Assembly (NCBI GenBank): GCA_030550155.1
Contig: JAUQPZ010000015.1
Span: 1-35,939, forward strand
DNA length: 35,939 nucleotides
Direction of reading: 5' to 3'
Source of the DNA: Thermoproteota archaeon
GTDB taxonomy: Archaea > Thermoproteota > Nitrososphaeria_A > Caldarchaeales > Calditenuaceae
The first letter of the stretch is position 1; each line of letters begins with the position of its first letter. The translations under genes were made by a program, and so were the position numbers. The notes below the pieces were generated by a model. It saw nothing but the letters and a program-made list of their open reading frames with translations. It made no database searches and was not told where the DNA came from. Shown here one piece after another: positions 24,716 through 32,307 of the stretch.

Positions 24716-25312
24716 ATGCGCGTAGGCGTGCTCAGCATAGGGGTCAGCAACCTCTTCAGCATAACATCATCTCTTAAGAGGCTCGGAGCCGAGGTGATGA
24801 TACTCGAAAAGCCTACAGACGCTGTCGATGCTTTCGTCTTCCCCGGAGTAGGCAATTTCACTCAGGGAGCCAGCAGAATAAAGAGGGTGAAGGAGGACTT
24901 GTTGAGCTACATAAATTCTGGCAGGCCGTTTCTTGGAATCTGCCTCGGAATGCAGATGCTTTTCGAGGCCAGCGAGGAGGGGCCGGGAGACGGCTTGGGC
25001 TTCTTTAAAGGGCGCGTTGAGAGGTTGAGAGCCGCTCCCAAGATTCCGCACATGGGGTGGAACAGGCTGCATTCTGTGCGCTACTCCCCTCTAACCGAGA
25101 ATGTCGAGCCAGGAGAGTATGTCTACTTCATGCACTCATATGCCCCCAACCCAACCGACGAGAGGATAGTGCTGGCGATTACCAGCTATGGATTAGACTT
25201 TCCTTCAATAGTTGGAGAGAAATCGGTATTTGGGACTCAGTTCCACCCTGAAAAGTCTGGACAGACAGGCCAAAAAATACTGAGAAACTTTCTCGGAATC
25301 TCACGGCGTTGA
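24716..25312 (+). CDS. hisH: Imidazole glycerol phosphate synthase, glutaminase subunit
   Basis: This 198-residue class I glutamine amidotransferase feeds ammonia to HisF. The nucleophilic elbow GICLGMQMLFE has its cysteine near residue 76; the oxyanion-side FPGVGNF and the HxE pair in GTQFHPEKSG (near residues 175-180) complete the triad. PHMGWNRLH and YFMHSYAP are typical HisH segments. It is last in this his run; hisF, hisA, hisI/E and hisC are not in the window, so the pathway must be finished elsewhere. The ATG directly follows the hisB stop, with GGGAGTGG upstream. Confidence 0.95.
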   Translation: MRVGVLSIGVSNLFSITSSLKRLGAEVMILEKPTDAVDAFVFPGVGNFTQGASRIKRVKEDLLSYINSGRPFLGICLGMQMLFEASEEGPGDGLGFFKGRVERLRAAPKIPHMGWNRLHSVRYSPLTENVEPGEYVYFMHSYAPNPTDERIVLAITSYGLDFPSIVGEKSVFGTQFHPEKSGQTGQKILRNFLGISRR

Positions 25313-25369
25313 TGGTTGAAAGAAACTTTAAGAGCCGCAGATGGACTCTAGAGCCAGAGTAAGAGTATT

Positions 25370-26449
25370 ATGGAAATTCCTGGGAAGATGGCCGAGCTGT
25401 GGACTGTTGAGGGAGGCAGAGTGAAGTGTACAGCCTGCGCCAGGTATTGCCGTCTTTCCGAAGGGCAGGTGGGACTATGCGGCATCCGGGGCGCCCATGG
25501 AGGCGAACTCTACCTCTACGTATATGGGCGCGTGATAGCTAGCCATGTCGACCCTATAGAGAAGAAGCCGGTCACACACTATATGCCCGGAACCAAGATA
25601 TTCAGTATTGCGACAACAGGTTGTAACTGGCTCTGCCAATACTGCCAAAACTTCGACATCAGCCAGAGGAGGAAAGTTGAGGGGATAGAGGTTACTCCCG
25701 GACAGGTGGTAGATCATGCAGTAAGATATGGGTCTCACGGAATAGCCTACACCTACAATGAGCCGACGATCTTCATGGAGTTCGCCCGGGACGTGGGGCT
25801 TGAGGCTAAAAGACGAGGCCTGTTCAACGTCTTCGTCACAAATGGTTACTGGACGCCAGAGTCTGTGGCCATGGCGGGCACATTCCTTGACGCCGCTACC
25901 GTGGACTTCAAGGGGAATGGGGAGAAAAACTTTGTGAGGCGATACATAGGTATTCCGGACGCTGAACCCATCTTCCAGACCCTCCTAGAGCTGAGGGACA
26001 AGACACGTATACACATCGAGATAACGGACCTTGTAATACCCGAGATTGGGGACGACTTAGGCGCGGCAAGACGGCTTGTGAGGTGGGTGCATGACAACCT
26101 CGGCCCAGACACGCCCATACACTTCCTAAGATTCCACCCAGACTACAAGCTCATGCATCTGCCATGGACCCCCGTCGAGACCCTCGAAGCCCACTGGAAA
26201 ATAGCAAAGGAGGAGGGAATGAACTATGCCTACATAGGAAACGTTCCAGGCCACCCATACGAGCACACCTACTGCCCGGGCTGCGGAGACCGAGTAGTGG
26301 AGAGGCTCGGATTCGACATAATCGAGTGGCGCCTAACCCCGAAGAACACATGCCCAAATTGCGACTACAAGATAGCAATAGTAGGGAAGCCGCCAGCGAA
26401 AGAATCTAAGAAGAGCAGGTTCATACCCGTCCACTGGAACCTAAGCTAA
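25370..26449 (+). CDS. amrS: AmmeMemoRadiSam-type radical SAM enzyme (AmrS)
   Basis: This 359-residue protein has the family's N-terminal Cys cluster CTACARYCRLSEGQVGLCGIR (in parts, residues about 21-41). The radical-SAM motif CNWLCQYC follows (C85, C89, C92; CxxxCxxC), within IATTGCNWLCQYCQNFDIS. YTYNEPTIFMEFA and FVTNGYW are typical of pyruvate-formate-lyase-activase-like members, and HFLRFHPDYKL is an AmrS-like segment. A C-terminal zinc-ribbon-like block has CPGCGDRVV and CPNCDYKIA. Partners AMMECR1 and Memo, which give the family its name, are not in the window. The reaction is unknown. It lies 57 nt after hisH and may be separately transcribed (CTTTAAGA at about 25334). Confidence 0.85.
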   Translation: MEIPGKMAELWTVEGGRVKCTACARYCRLSEGQVGLCGIRGAHGGELYLYVYGRVIASHVDPIEKKPVTHYMPGTKIFSIATTGCNWLCQYCQNFDISQRRKVEGIEVTPGQVVDHAVRYGSHGIAYTYNEPTIFMEFARDVGLEAKRRGLFNVFVTNGYWTPESVAMAGTFLDAATVDFKGNGEKNFVRRYIGIPDAEPIFQTLLELRDKTRIHIEITDLVIPEIGDDLGAARRLVRWVHDNLGPDTPIHFLRFHPDYKLMHLPWTPVETLEAHWKIAKEEGMNYAYIGNVPGHPYEHTYCPGCGDRVVERLGFDIIEWRLTPKNTCPNCDYKIAIVGKPPAKESKKSRFIPVHWNLS

Positions 26450-26465
26450 TATCTTTAAGCCCTCC

Positions 26466-26866
26466 CTACTTCATTATCTTAATCCGCCTTCTATCCATCG
26501 TCAGTATTGCCATCACAATCGCGAATGCTCCGAAGATTATCATCCTAATGTTTAAATCTATTGCGAGCATGCTTAGACCGGAGTCAAGCCACCTGGTAAT
26601 CAACACCCCAGCAAAGTCCTATGCACACCACCTACACATCCCGTTAGCGCTGTCCCACTGACGACCACGCCTGCAAAGAGGGGTATCGTGTCCAATACAC
26701 CAACCTACATATGCGCTGCTTGGATGTGAGAGGCATATTAGATATTCGCGAGACCCGCGAACAGTGAACAAATCATGAAGACCAGAATCCTTACTATAAG
26801 GGTGTTCGTCACAGCAATATCCTCTCCATACTGTCCCCATCTATCGCATATACAGTTCTTTAAACG
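26466..26866 (-). pseudogene. Decayed 3' end of a ribose-type ABC permease (RbsC/BPD_transp_2 family)
   Basis: The 530-nt gap between amrS and the epimerase gene holds a broken gene on the minus strand. Reading three frames in turn gives TVYAIDGDSMER, then DIAVTNTLIVRILVFMICSL with FAGLANI and a stop, YASHIQAA, LDTIPLFAGVVVSGTALTG, VGGVHRTLLG, and last LITRWLDSGLSMLAIDLN with IRMIIFGAFAIVMAILTMDR ending RRIKIMK. This follows the C-terminal third of RbsC in order (VYAxGGNExAxR, AGIxxxxR, LDAIAAVVLGGTSLxGG, IVGTLxGxLIxGxLNNGLNLL, AVVILLAVLxDRR). At least three frameshifts and one in-frame stop show decay. The 5' two-thirds are absent. Probably the relic of an older sugar transporter; alignment is by eye. 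Confidence 0.72.
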
Positions 26867-26905
26867 GTTGTTACCGCACATCTTCCAAATTAAGATCAGA
26901 ACACA

Positions 26906-26921
26906 TCAATACAGGTATTGA
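26906..26921. repeat. 16-nt inverted repeat, possible operator before the epimerase gene
   Basis: TCAATACAGGTATTGA has seven-base arms (TCAATAC/GTATTGA) around AG. It is 30 nt upstream of the TATA box of the sugar-island gene at 26983. Size and position fit a dimeric regulator site. I did not find a clear copy before the other island genes, so the role is speculative. Confidence 0.35.
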
Positions 26922-26950
26922 CAACATTATTGGTTTTACTTGCCGCAAAA

Positions 26951-26966
26951 ATATTAAATAATATAA
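26951..26966 (+). promoter_or_regulatory. TATA-box candidate for the epimerase-like gene
   Basis: ATATTAAATAATATAA is centred about 26 nt before the ATG at 26983, predicting a leaderless transcript. That favours ATG 26983 over the adjacent in-frame TTG 26980. Motif and spacing only. Confidence 0.42.
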
Positions 26967-26982
26967 TGAGCGACATGTTTTG

Positions 26983-28026
26983 ATGTGTTGCAGAATATCT
27001 CTTGAATGGAAATATCGCGATATGAGGACACTGATCATGGAGAACTCTCGAATTAGGGTGGTCTTCATTCTAGACAAAGGCGGAGATATGATGGAGCTAA
27101 GGTATAAGCCTTTAGATTTGGACTTTATGTGGTGTTCACCTCGCGGGTGGAGGAGTCCGGCGAGGGAGACTTTCCCCAATCCTAACAATTTGGGTAGATT
27201 TCTTGACTATTATGGGGGTGGATGGCAAGATATTGTCCCCTCCGCAGGAGGTGTAAGCGTATCACATAGAGGAGCAGCACTAGGTGTCCACGCGGAGTCC
27301 CCCATGCTCCCATGGAACTGCGAAATATTAGAGGAAAGTGTTGATGAAGTATCAGCCCATCTTTGGGCTGAGGGGGTAAGATATCCTTTCAGGCTTGATA
27401 AGTGGGTGAAAGTGGTGCGGGATGAGGAGAAAATCTATTTCAAGGAAAGACTCCACAACCCGAGCAACCAATCTCTAGAATACTCCTGGCTACAGCACCC
27501 ATCATTCGGCGATCCATTCCTAGAACCCAACTGCAGTATTCGAATACCGACGCCGGCAGAAGTGATAGTCTTGGAGGGAGAGCCTTACGGCAGAATATTA
27601 CCAGGGACCTATGAATGGCCTATCGTCCTTGGAAAAGACAGAAAGCCCATAGACCTGAGCATAGTCCCTGCTAGAGACACCCTCGCAGAGGAGACTTCAT
27701 TCATAGCAAATATGAGGGAGGGTTGGTATGTGCTTTCAAACCCTCGGCTTAATCTGGGGTTTGGACTTGCGTGGGATATAAACGTCTACAAGTACCTATG
27801 GTTCTGGCAGAACTACAACACCCCCGACTACCCATGGTATGGAACAGCTTGGAACATCGCACTCGAGCCCTGCACAAGCTATCCCGGAGGCCTTCCAGCC
27901 CAGATAGAGAGAAAAACACACATAACCATTCATCCTAAAGGATCAATCGAGACCTCGTTAACAGCCTTAATTTTGAGACACCCGGATAAGATAAGCAGAC
28001 TAAAAATAAATGGCGAAATCGAGTAG
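26983..28026 (+). CDS. Aldose 1-epimerase-like (galactose mutarotase superfamily) protein
   Basis: This 347-residue beta-rich protein resembles the DUF4432/aldose-epimerase group. ENSRIRVVFILDKGGDMMEL (near residues 20-39) and PLDLDFMWCSPRG are the family start. LQHPSFGDPFLEPN carries the probable catalytic histidine (H172), and NIALEPCTSYPGG the probable catalytic glutamate (E295). Family members interconvert alpha and beta anomers or epimers of sugars, or bind them. Three start codons are possible (TTG 26980, ATG 26983, ATG 27022); the TATA box supports 26983. It is the first intact gene of the carbohydrate island and is followed by a 120-nt gap with a new promoter. Which sugar it handles cannot be told from sequence. 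Confidence 0.8.
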   Translation: MCCRISLEWKYRDMRTLIMENSRIRVVFILDKGGDMMELRYKPLDLDFMWCSPRGWRSPARETFPNPNNLGRFLDYYGGGWQDIVPSAGGVSVSHRGAALGVHAESPMLPWNCEILEESVDEVSAHLWAEGVRYPFRLDKWVKVVRDEEKIYFKERLHNPSNQSLEYSWLQHPSFGDPFLEPNCSIRIPTPAEVIVLEGEPYGRILPGTYEWPIVLGKDRKPIDLSIVPARDTLAEETSFIANMREGWYVLSNPRLNLGFGLAWDINVYKYLWFWQNYNTPDYPWYGTAWNIALEPCTSYPGGLPAQIERKTHITIHPKGSIETSLTALILRHPDKISRLKINGEIE

Positions 28027-28112
28027 AATTCAAACAATATTGAAAATGTTCTCATGCTAGGTGACACAAATGGCTACCACTCCAACAGACAGTTAATCGT
28101 ATAATATTAGTG

Positions 28113-28124
28113 AAAAATTATATA
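28113..28124 (+). promoter_or_regulatory. TATA-box candidate for the first Gfo/Idh/MocA gene
   Basis: AAAAATTATATA is followed about 25 nt later by the GTG at 28147, so transcription probably starts at the start codon itself. No Shine-Dalgarno sequence is seen before that GTG. Confidence 0.45.
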
Positions 28125-28146
28125 TTAGTTCTGATGATGTCACCTC

Positions 28147-29178
28147 GTGGCAGATAAGATTCACGTTGCTGTGTTAGGATATGGTTTCATGGGGTCTACA
28201 CATATCGATGCATGGCAGATGATCAATGGATGTATTGTTAAAGGCGTTTGGGGCCGGGATTTTTCAAAAACAAAACAGTTTGCAGCCGAGAAAGGCATTA
28301 GAGCATTCCCTTCGCTGAACGAGATCTTAGACGACAGAGAAATCGACGTCGTCGATATATGTACACCAACTTATACCCATGCTGAATACGCGGTTCAAGC
28401 ATTAAAGGCTGGCAAGCACGTGATCGTTGAGAAGCCAATGGCGCTTAGCCTTAGAGATGCGGACAGGACGATTCATGCGGCGGATAAGAGCGGAATGAAG
28501 TTGATGGTAGCCCACGTTCTCAGGTTCTTCCCAGACTATATGCAGGTTAAAAAGATGGTAGAAGAAGAAAAGATAGGAGAGATTTGTCAAGCTAGAGCGT
28601 TTAGGGGAGGTCCTTTTCCCGCATGGAGTCCATGGTTTGGAGATGTAGTAAAGAGTGGTGGAGTAGCTGTCGACACAGCAATCCACGACGTAGACTTCAT
28701 CACTTGGATTAGTTCCAGCACCGCTCACCGCGTTTATGCTAAGATAACACGTAACGTAAATAGTGATTCTTCGAAATATGATATAGCAGTCATCAATATT
28801 AGGTATGGGGACGGCTTAATAGCATTCATAGAGGCAAGCTGGGCACACCCGCCATCATTTCCATTCACCATGAAGTTGGAGCTGGATGGCACTAAGGGTG
28901 TGATAGCATTGGATAATCAGTCTCCCGTCCCAATCTCGTTATACACTAAAGATGCAAATCACAGATATGCACCTGAATCGCTGCCTTGGAAACCCATGAT
29001 ACATCCATTCCCACTCGACCCGTTTTACCGCGAGTTATCACACTTTGTAGATTGCATCAGGAGAGACGAGAATCCCATGACTGATGGAAGGGTTTCGAGG
29101 AGAAGTCTGGAGATCTGCCTCGCTGCAGTCAAGTCATCCGAGATTGGAAAGCCCGTTAACCTACCTCTAGAGGTGTAG
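28147..29178 (+). CDS. Gfo/Idh/MocA-family NAD(P)-dependent oxidoreductase (first of three)
   Basis: This 343-residue protein has the N-terminal Rossmann fold (VAVLGYGFMGSTHIDAW, glycines near residues 10-15). The EKP motif HVIVEKPMALS has its catalytic lysine at K96. The C-terminal alpha/beta substrate domain has DTAIHDVDFITW near residues 178-189, with the His-Asp pair typical of inositol and sugar dehydrogenases. Members oxidise or reduce a ring hydroxyl of sugars, inositols or sugar acids. Its GTG start is probably leaderless. The next dehydrogenase gene follows after 4 nt, so they are co-transcribed. The substrate is unknown; the neighbouring sugar transporter and epimerase suggest an imported carbohydrate. 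Confidence 0.9.
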   Translation: MADKIHVAVLGYGFMGSTHIDAWQMINGCIVKGVWGRDFSKTKQFAAEKGIRAFPSLNEILDDREIDVVDICTPTYTHAEYAVQALKAGKHVIVEKPMALSLRDADRTIHAADKSGMKLMVAHVLRFFPDYMQVKKMVEEEKIGEICQARAFRGGPFPAWSPWFGDVVKSGGVAVDTAIHDVDFITWISSSTAHRVYAKITRNVNSDSSKYDIAVINIRYGDGLIAFIEASWAHPPSFPFTMKLELDGTKGVIALDNQSPVPISLYTKDANHRYAPESLPWKPMIHPFPLDPFYRELSHFVDCIRRDENPMTDGRVSRRSLEICLAAVKSSEIGKPVNLPLEV

Positions 29179-29182
29179 CATC

Positions 29183-30199
29183 ATGAATGCCACTTTTAGA
29201 GTTGGTTTTCTGGGTGTGGCCCACTTCCATGCTGAAAGCTACGCTAAAGCTCTGAAAAAAATTCCGGGCTGCGAGATAGTAGGGGTGTATGAAGAAGACA
29301 CGGCCTTAGGTAAGAGGTTTGGAGAAGAATTTAAGATAGAATGCTACAGAAGTATATCGGAGCTTTTAGATAAAAATTTAGACGCCGTTATCATAACTTC
29401 TGAAAACTCTAAGCACCACGAACATATCGTCCAAGCTCTGGATAATGATTTACATATTCTGTGTGAGAAACCTATGACTATCAATATTCGCGATGCAGAG
29501 GACGTAGTAAGCCGAGTTAGTAAAAAAGGTGTTAAGTTCCAGATGTGTTATGTCATGAGGTATCACACAGTATCCATACTTGTAAAAGAGCTTATAGATT
29601 CGGGAATTCTCGGTAAACCAATTTTGATGGTAGGTACGAACAAGCTCAACAGAGCTCTTCCTTTACTCAGGAACTGGTTTACAAATCTCAGCCTCTCAGG
29701 TGGGGGTGCAGTGATGGACCATACCGTACACTTAGCAGACCTAATGAGGTGGTATACAGAAGACGAGGTAGTGGAGGTTTACACAGAGATAGGGAAAAAT
29801 GTGAATAAAGCAATCAGCGTAGAGGATAATTTCTTTACAACTGTTCGCTTCGGATCAGGCCTGATAGGGCACATAGATGGTAGTTGGACCTACGCCTCTG
29901 GCTTTTATACGTGGGGTGACGTAACGATGGAGATCATAGGGACAGATGGGGCGATACTCATGGACGCATTTCGTCAAAATGTATACTTGATAGGGGATAA
30001 ACATCCAGGCGACAGATTGTCTTGGAGCTATTACGGCTGCGACCCAGACCTAGAGATGGTGAGAGATTTTAAGAGATGTATCCAAGAAGATAAACCACCG
30101 CGAGCAACTGCAAAAGACGGACTTGAAGGCGTCAGGATATCATTAGCAAGCTATGAATCCAGCAAGCGTGGAGAACCAGTACAACTACACCAATTGTAG
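29183..30199 (+). CDS. Gfo/Idh/MocA-family oxidoreductase with atypical nucleotide motif (second of three)
   Basis: This 338-residue relative of the preceding gene has the EKP lysine in HILCEKPMTIN (K96) and the C-terminal GGAVMDHTVHLADLMRWY, with the Asp/His positions of the family. The first strand reads VGFLGVAHFHAESYAKAL, so the normal GxGxxG is replaced by GVAHFHA; this variant occurs in some family subgroups and may change cofactor binding. GAGGTG at 29170-29175 is the ribosome site, and only 4 nt separate it from the previous stop. The pair may act in sequence or as a mixed oligomer, for example an oxidation at one carbon and a reduction at another. The convergent creatininase-family gene ends 45 nt downstream. 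Confidence 0.88.
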   Translation: MNATFRVGFLGVAHFHAESYAKALKKIPGCEIVGVYEEDTALGKRFGEEFKIECYRSISELLDKNLDAVIITSENSKHHEHIVQALDNDLHILCEKPMTINIRDAEDVVSRVSKKGVKFQMCYVMRYHTVSILVKELIDSGILGKPILMVGTNKLNRALPLLRNWFTNLSLSGGGAVMDHTVHLADLMRWYTEDEVVEVYTEIGKNVNKAISVEDNFFTTVRFGSGLIGHIDGSWTYASGFYTWGDVTMEIIGTDGAILMDAFRQNVYLIGDKHPGDRLSWSYYGCDPDLEMVRDFKRCIQEDKPPRATAKDGLEGVRISLASYESSKRGEPVQLHQL

Positions 30200-30244
30200 C
30201 AATCCATAGCAAATATACCATGGATTATACATAGAGAAATCCCC

Positions 30245-31024
30245 TTATAGCAGCTCTGTGCTTGCTGTTACTCTCTTTATTTCCTCCGCAAGCGCATTTA
30301 CGAACAGTTTAAACAACTTCTCACCCTTCTCTTTGGTAGCTAGTGTTGCATCACCACACACACCCGTCTTAAAATCTCTACCAAGGAATCTAGAGGTTGT
30401 CAGTATTCTAATGGCCTCGTTGAAGTTAGCCGTAGTCATGCCACGTGGAATGAAATCCGGCAACTCCCTAACGGCTTTGCTCATATCAACTAGGTCAGGT
30501 CGAAGGAAGAGCATCAAGCTCGTTTCTAATTCTTCTGCGTGTATGAATATTTCCTCACTTAGGATCGTAGAAAGAGTCTCCATACTGACTATTAAGTAGG
30601 GAGATATGTTATGGACAGTCATACCGCGGAGATTTAGTGATGTATTAAGCCACTGAGTGAGGGCAAACAGGTGATAAATATGTCCTGCGTGTCCCGAAAC
30701 AATCACTAGATGTTTGAAGCCATATATCGAGACTCCGACAGCTATATCCCTGATTATCTTCATTAAAGTGGAAGGTTTTAGAGAGACTGTGCCCATCATT
30801 GGTAGGTGATCATCCGAGTATCCATACGGTAATAGCGGTAAAACAACGGCGTCTATCTTATTTGCAACCTCCTTGCACAGCTCCCACGCTATTATATGGT
30901 CAGTACCGAGCGGCAAGTGCGGTCCATGTTGCTCGGTACTGCCTACAGGAAGCAGCACTATACGAGTTTTGCGGGCTAGCTCGGATAACTTTACTGTAGA
31001 TTTTTCGGCCCAAAGAGCGGTCAT
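30245..31024 (-). CDS. Creatininase-family amidohydrolase
   Basis: This 259-residue protein has the creatininase signature PVGSTEQHGPHLPLGTD, in which E31, H33 and D42 are the usual metal ligands. PYGYSDDHLPMMGTVSL follows. The loop normally NGHGGN is SGHAGH here (near residues 110-115). HAEELETSLML near 164-174 is the second conserved block. The family hydrolyses cyclic or linear amides and includes FAPy-deformylase, formamidopyrimidine and mycofactocin-maturation enzymes, so the name does not imply creatinine. It sits between two dehydrogenase genes but on the opposite strand, with its own TATA box (31050-31060). An amide-bearing substrate such as an N-acyl or lactam sugar derivative is possible; this is inference from context. 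Confidence 0.87.
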   Translation of the reverse strand: MTALWAEKSTVKLSELARKTRIVLLPVGSTEQHGPHLPLGTDHIIAWELCKEVANKIDAVVLPLLPYGYSDDHLPMMGTVSLKPSTLMKIIRDIAVGVSIYGFKHLVIVSGHAGHIYHLFALTQWLNTSLNLRGMTVHNISPYLIVSMETLSTILSEEIFIHAEELETSLMLFLRPDLVDMSKAVRELPDFIPRGMTTANFNEAIRILTTSRFLGRDFKTGVCGDATLATKEKGEKLFKLFVNALAEEIKRVTASTELL

Positions 31025-31049
31025 GTCCCTTTAAAAGTTCTTGGGCTTG

Positions 31050-31060
31050 TTAAATATTTT
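31050..31060 (-). promoter_or_regulatory. TATA-box candidate for the creatininase-family gene
   Basis: Minus-strand AAAATATTTAA is centred about 31 nt before the ATG (ending 31024), predicting a leader of about five nucleotides. The rest of the 149-nt divergent gap to 31174 has another TATA-like CTTAAATA (31137-31144) serving the plus-strand gene. Confidence 0.4.
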
Positions 31061-31173
31061 TTCATTTCTGGAGGGTACTAGACTTTGCACGACCACACTT
31101 TAAGATGATCTTTGTTTTTTAACGGTCCTCCCAATCCTTAAATACAACTACATGAAATAAAATCCGAAGTCTC

Positions 31174-32268
31174 TTGACACGTAAGTTGGGTGTACTGGTT
31201 CATGGTGCAGGTTGGGTCTCCACACAGCATATAGCAGCGTACAAAAACAACCCACACACACGGGTGGTTGCAATTTCAAGTAGAAGACTAGAGAGTGCTA
31301 AGAAAAGGGCAGAGGAGGCAGGCCTCCATGAAGTCAAATTATATGATGATTACTATAAGGCTCTTGAAAACCCAAATGTAGACATAGTTTCTATTTGCAC
31401 ACCTCAGCATCTTCACGCCCAGAACACCATTGACGCCGCGAAAGCCGGCAAGCACATTTTGATAGAGAAGCCGATAGCCAATTCATTAGAAGAGATGAAA
31501 GCAATGAGGGATGCCGTCCGTAAAGCTAAGGTAAAAACGGTTGTTAGCTTTGTCTTGAGGTGGAATCCGTTATTTGAGTCGATAAAGATCTTGATATCTA
31601 ATGGTTTCTTAGGAAAAATATACTACGTCGAAACTGATTACCAAAGCGCTGTGGCTGCGTGGTGGTCAGGATACGAGGATGCAAGAAAGAAGGAAACGGG
31701 CGTAAGTGCGTTTCTTGTAGGCGGATGTCACGCACTAGACGCTGCGAGGTGGTTTGCCAGTGAGGAAAGATATAGTGCGGCAACCCCTGTCGAGGTCTTC
31801 GCATACTCTGGAGGACTTAGGAAGGGAAAAACTATACAATGGAACTACTATGCGCAAAGATGGGAAGATATGCCGCCGCTTGAGTATGATGACTTAGAAG
31901 TAGCTTTGATAAAGTTCGATAATGGTGTCGTTGGTAAGGTTTCAGTAAACTTTGGAGGGGTACAGCCCTATACATTCCCAATTGAAATATTTGGGGACCA
32001 TGGAACGATAAAAGACAATAGGTTATGGTCGGCTAAATTTGAAGGCAACCAGAAAAATTGGATAACTATTCCAACGATACTTCCAGACAGCGCAGAAGTG
32101 ACCCACCACCCCTTCCAGCAAGAGATAGATCATTTTGTCGACTGCATTCTGAAGGATAGAGAATCTCACTGTAACTTAGAGGACGCCATTAAGACCCATG
32201 AAATAGCCTTCGCGGCCCTCAGATGTTACGAAAATGGGAAACCCGTAAAGTTGCCACTGCTTGAATGA
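31174..32268 (+). CDS. Gfo/Idh/MocA-family oxidoreductase (third of three)
   Basis: This 364-residue protein has a Rossmann start VLVHGAGWVSTQHIAAY with GxGxxx spacing, SICTPQHLHAQNTIDAAKAG, and the EKP motif in HILIEKPIANS (K99). FLVGGCHALDAARWF near residues 183-197 holds the family's Gly-rich substrate loop. It is slightly longer than the other two and clearly a distinct paralogue. The start is TTG: no upstream in-frame ATG fits, and a CTTAAATA box about 33 nt upstream places transcription start near it. It lies directly before the two transporter ATPases but is separated from them by 39 nt with a strong TATA box. Substrate unknown. Confidence 0.88.
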   Translation: MTRKLGVLVHGAGWVSTQHIAAYKNNPHTRVVAISSRRLESAKKRAEEAGLHEVKLYDDYYKALENPNVDIVSICTPQHLHAQNTIDAAKAGKHILIEKPIANSLEEMKAMRDAVRKAKVKTVVSFVLRWNPLFESIKILISNGFLGKIYYVETDYQSAVAAWWSGYEDARKKETGVSAFLVGGCHALDAARWFASEERYSAATPVEVFAYSGGLRKGKTIQWNYYAQRWEDMPPLEYDDLEVALIKFDNGVVGKVSVNFGGVQPYTFPIEIFGDHGTIKDNRLWSAKFEGNQKNWITIPTILPDSAEVTHHPFQQEIDHFVDCILKDRESHCNLEDAIKTHEIAFAALRCYENGKPVKLPLLE

Positions 32269-32270
32269 AT

Positions 32271-32280
32271 GTTTATATAA
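32271..32280 (+). promoter_or_regulatory. TATA box of the transporter ATPase pair
   Basis: GTTTATATAA is centred 32 nt before the ATG at 32308. A second A+T stretch (32287-32296) is closer but too near for a TATA role. The predicted leader is about seven nucleotides, with no Shine-Dalgarno sequence. Confidence 0.48.
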
Positions 32281-32307
32281 TGTGATGAAATATAAAAGTG
32301 CACCATC

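Noticed and set aside
26619-26840. 73-codon minus-strand frame in the amrS-epimerase gap
   Set aside because: One frame of the decayed RbsC-like permease; the recognisable residues switch between frames, so it is not an intact gene.
26871-27188. 105-codon minus-strand frame over the start of the epimerase gene
   Set aside because: Overlaps the promoter and N-terminus of a well-supported gene and has no domain.
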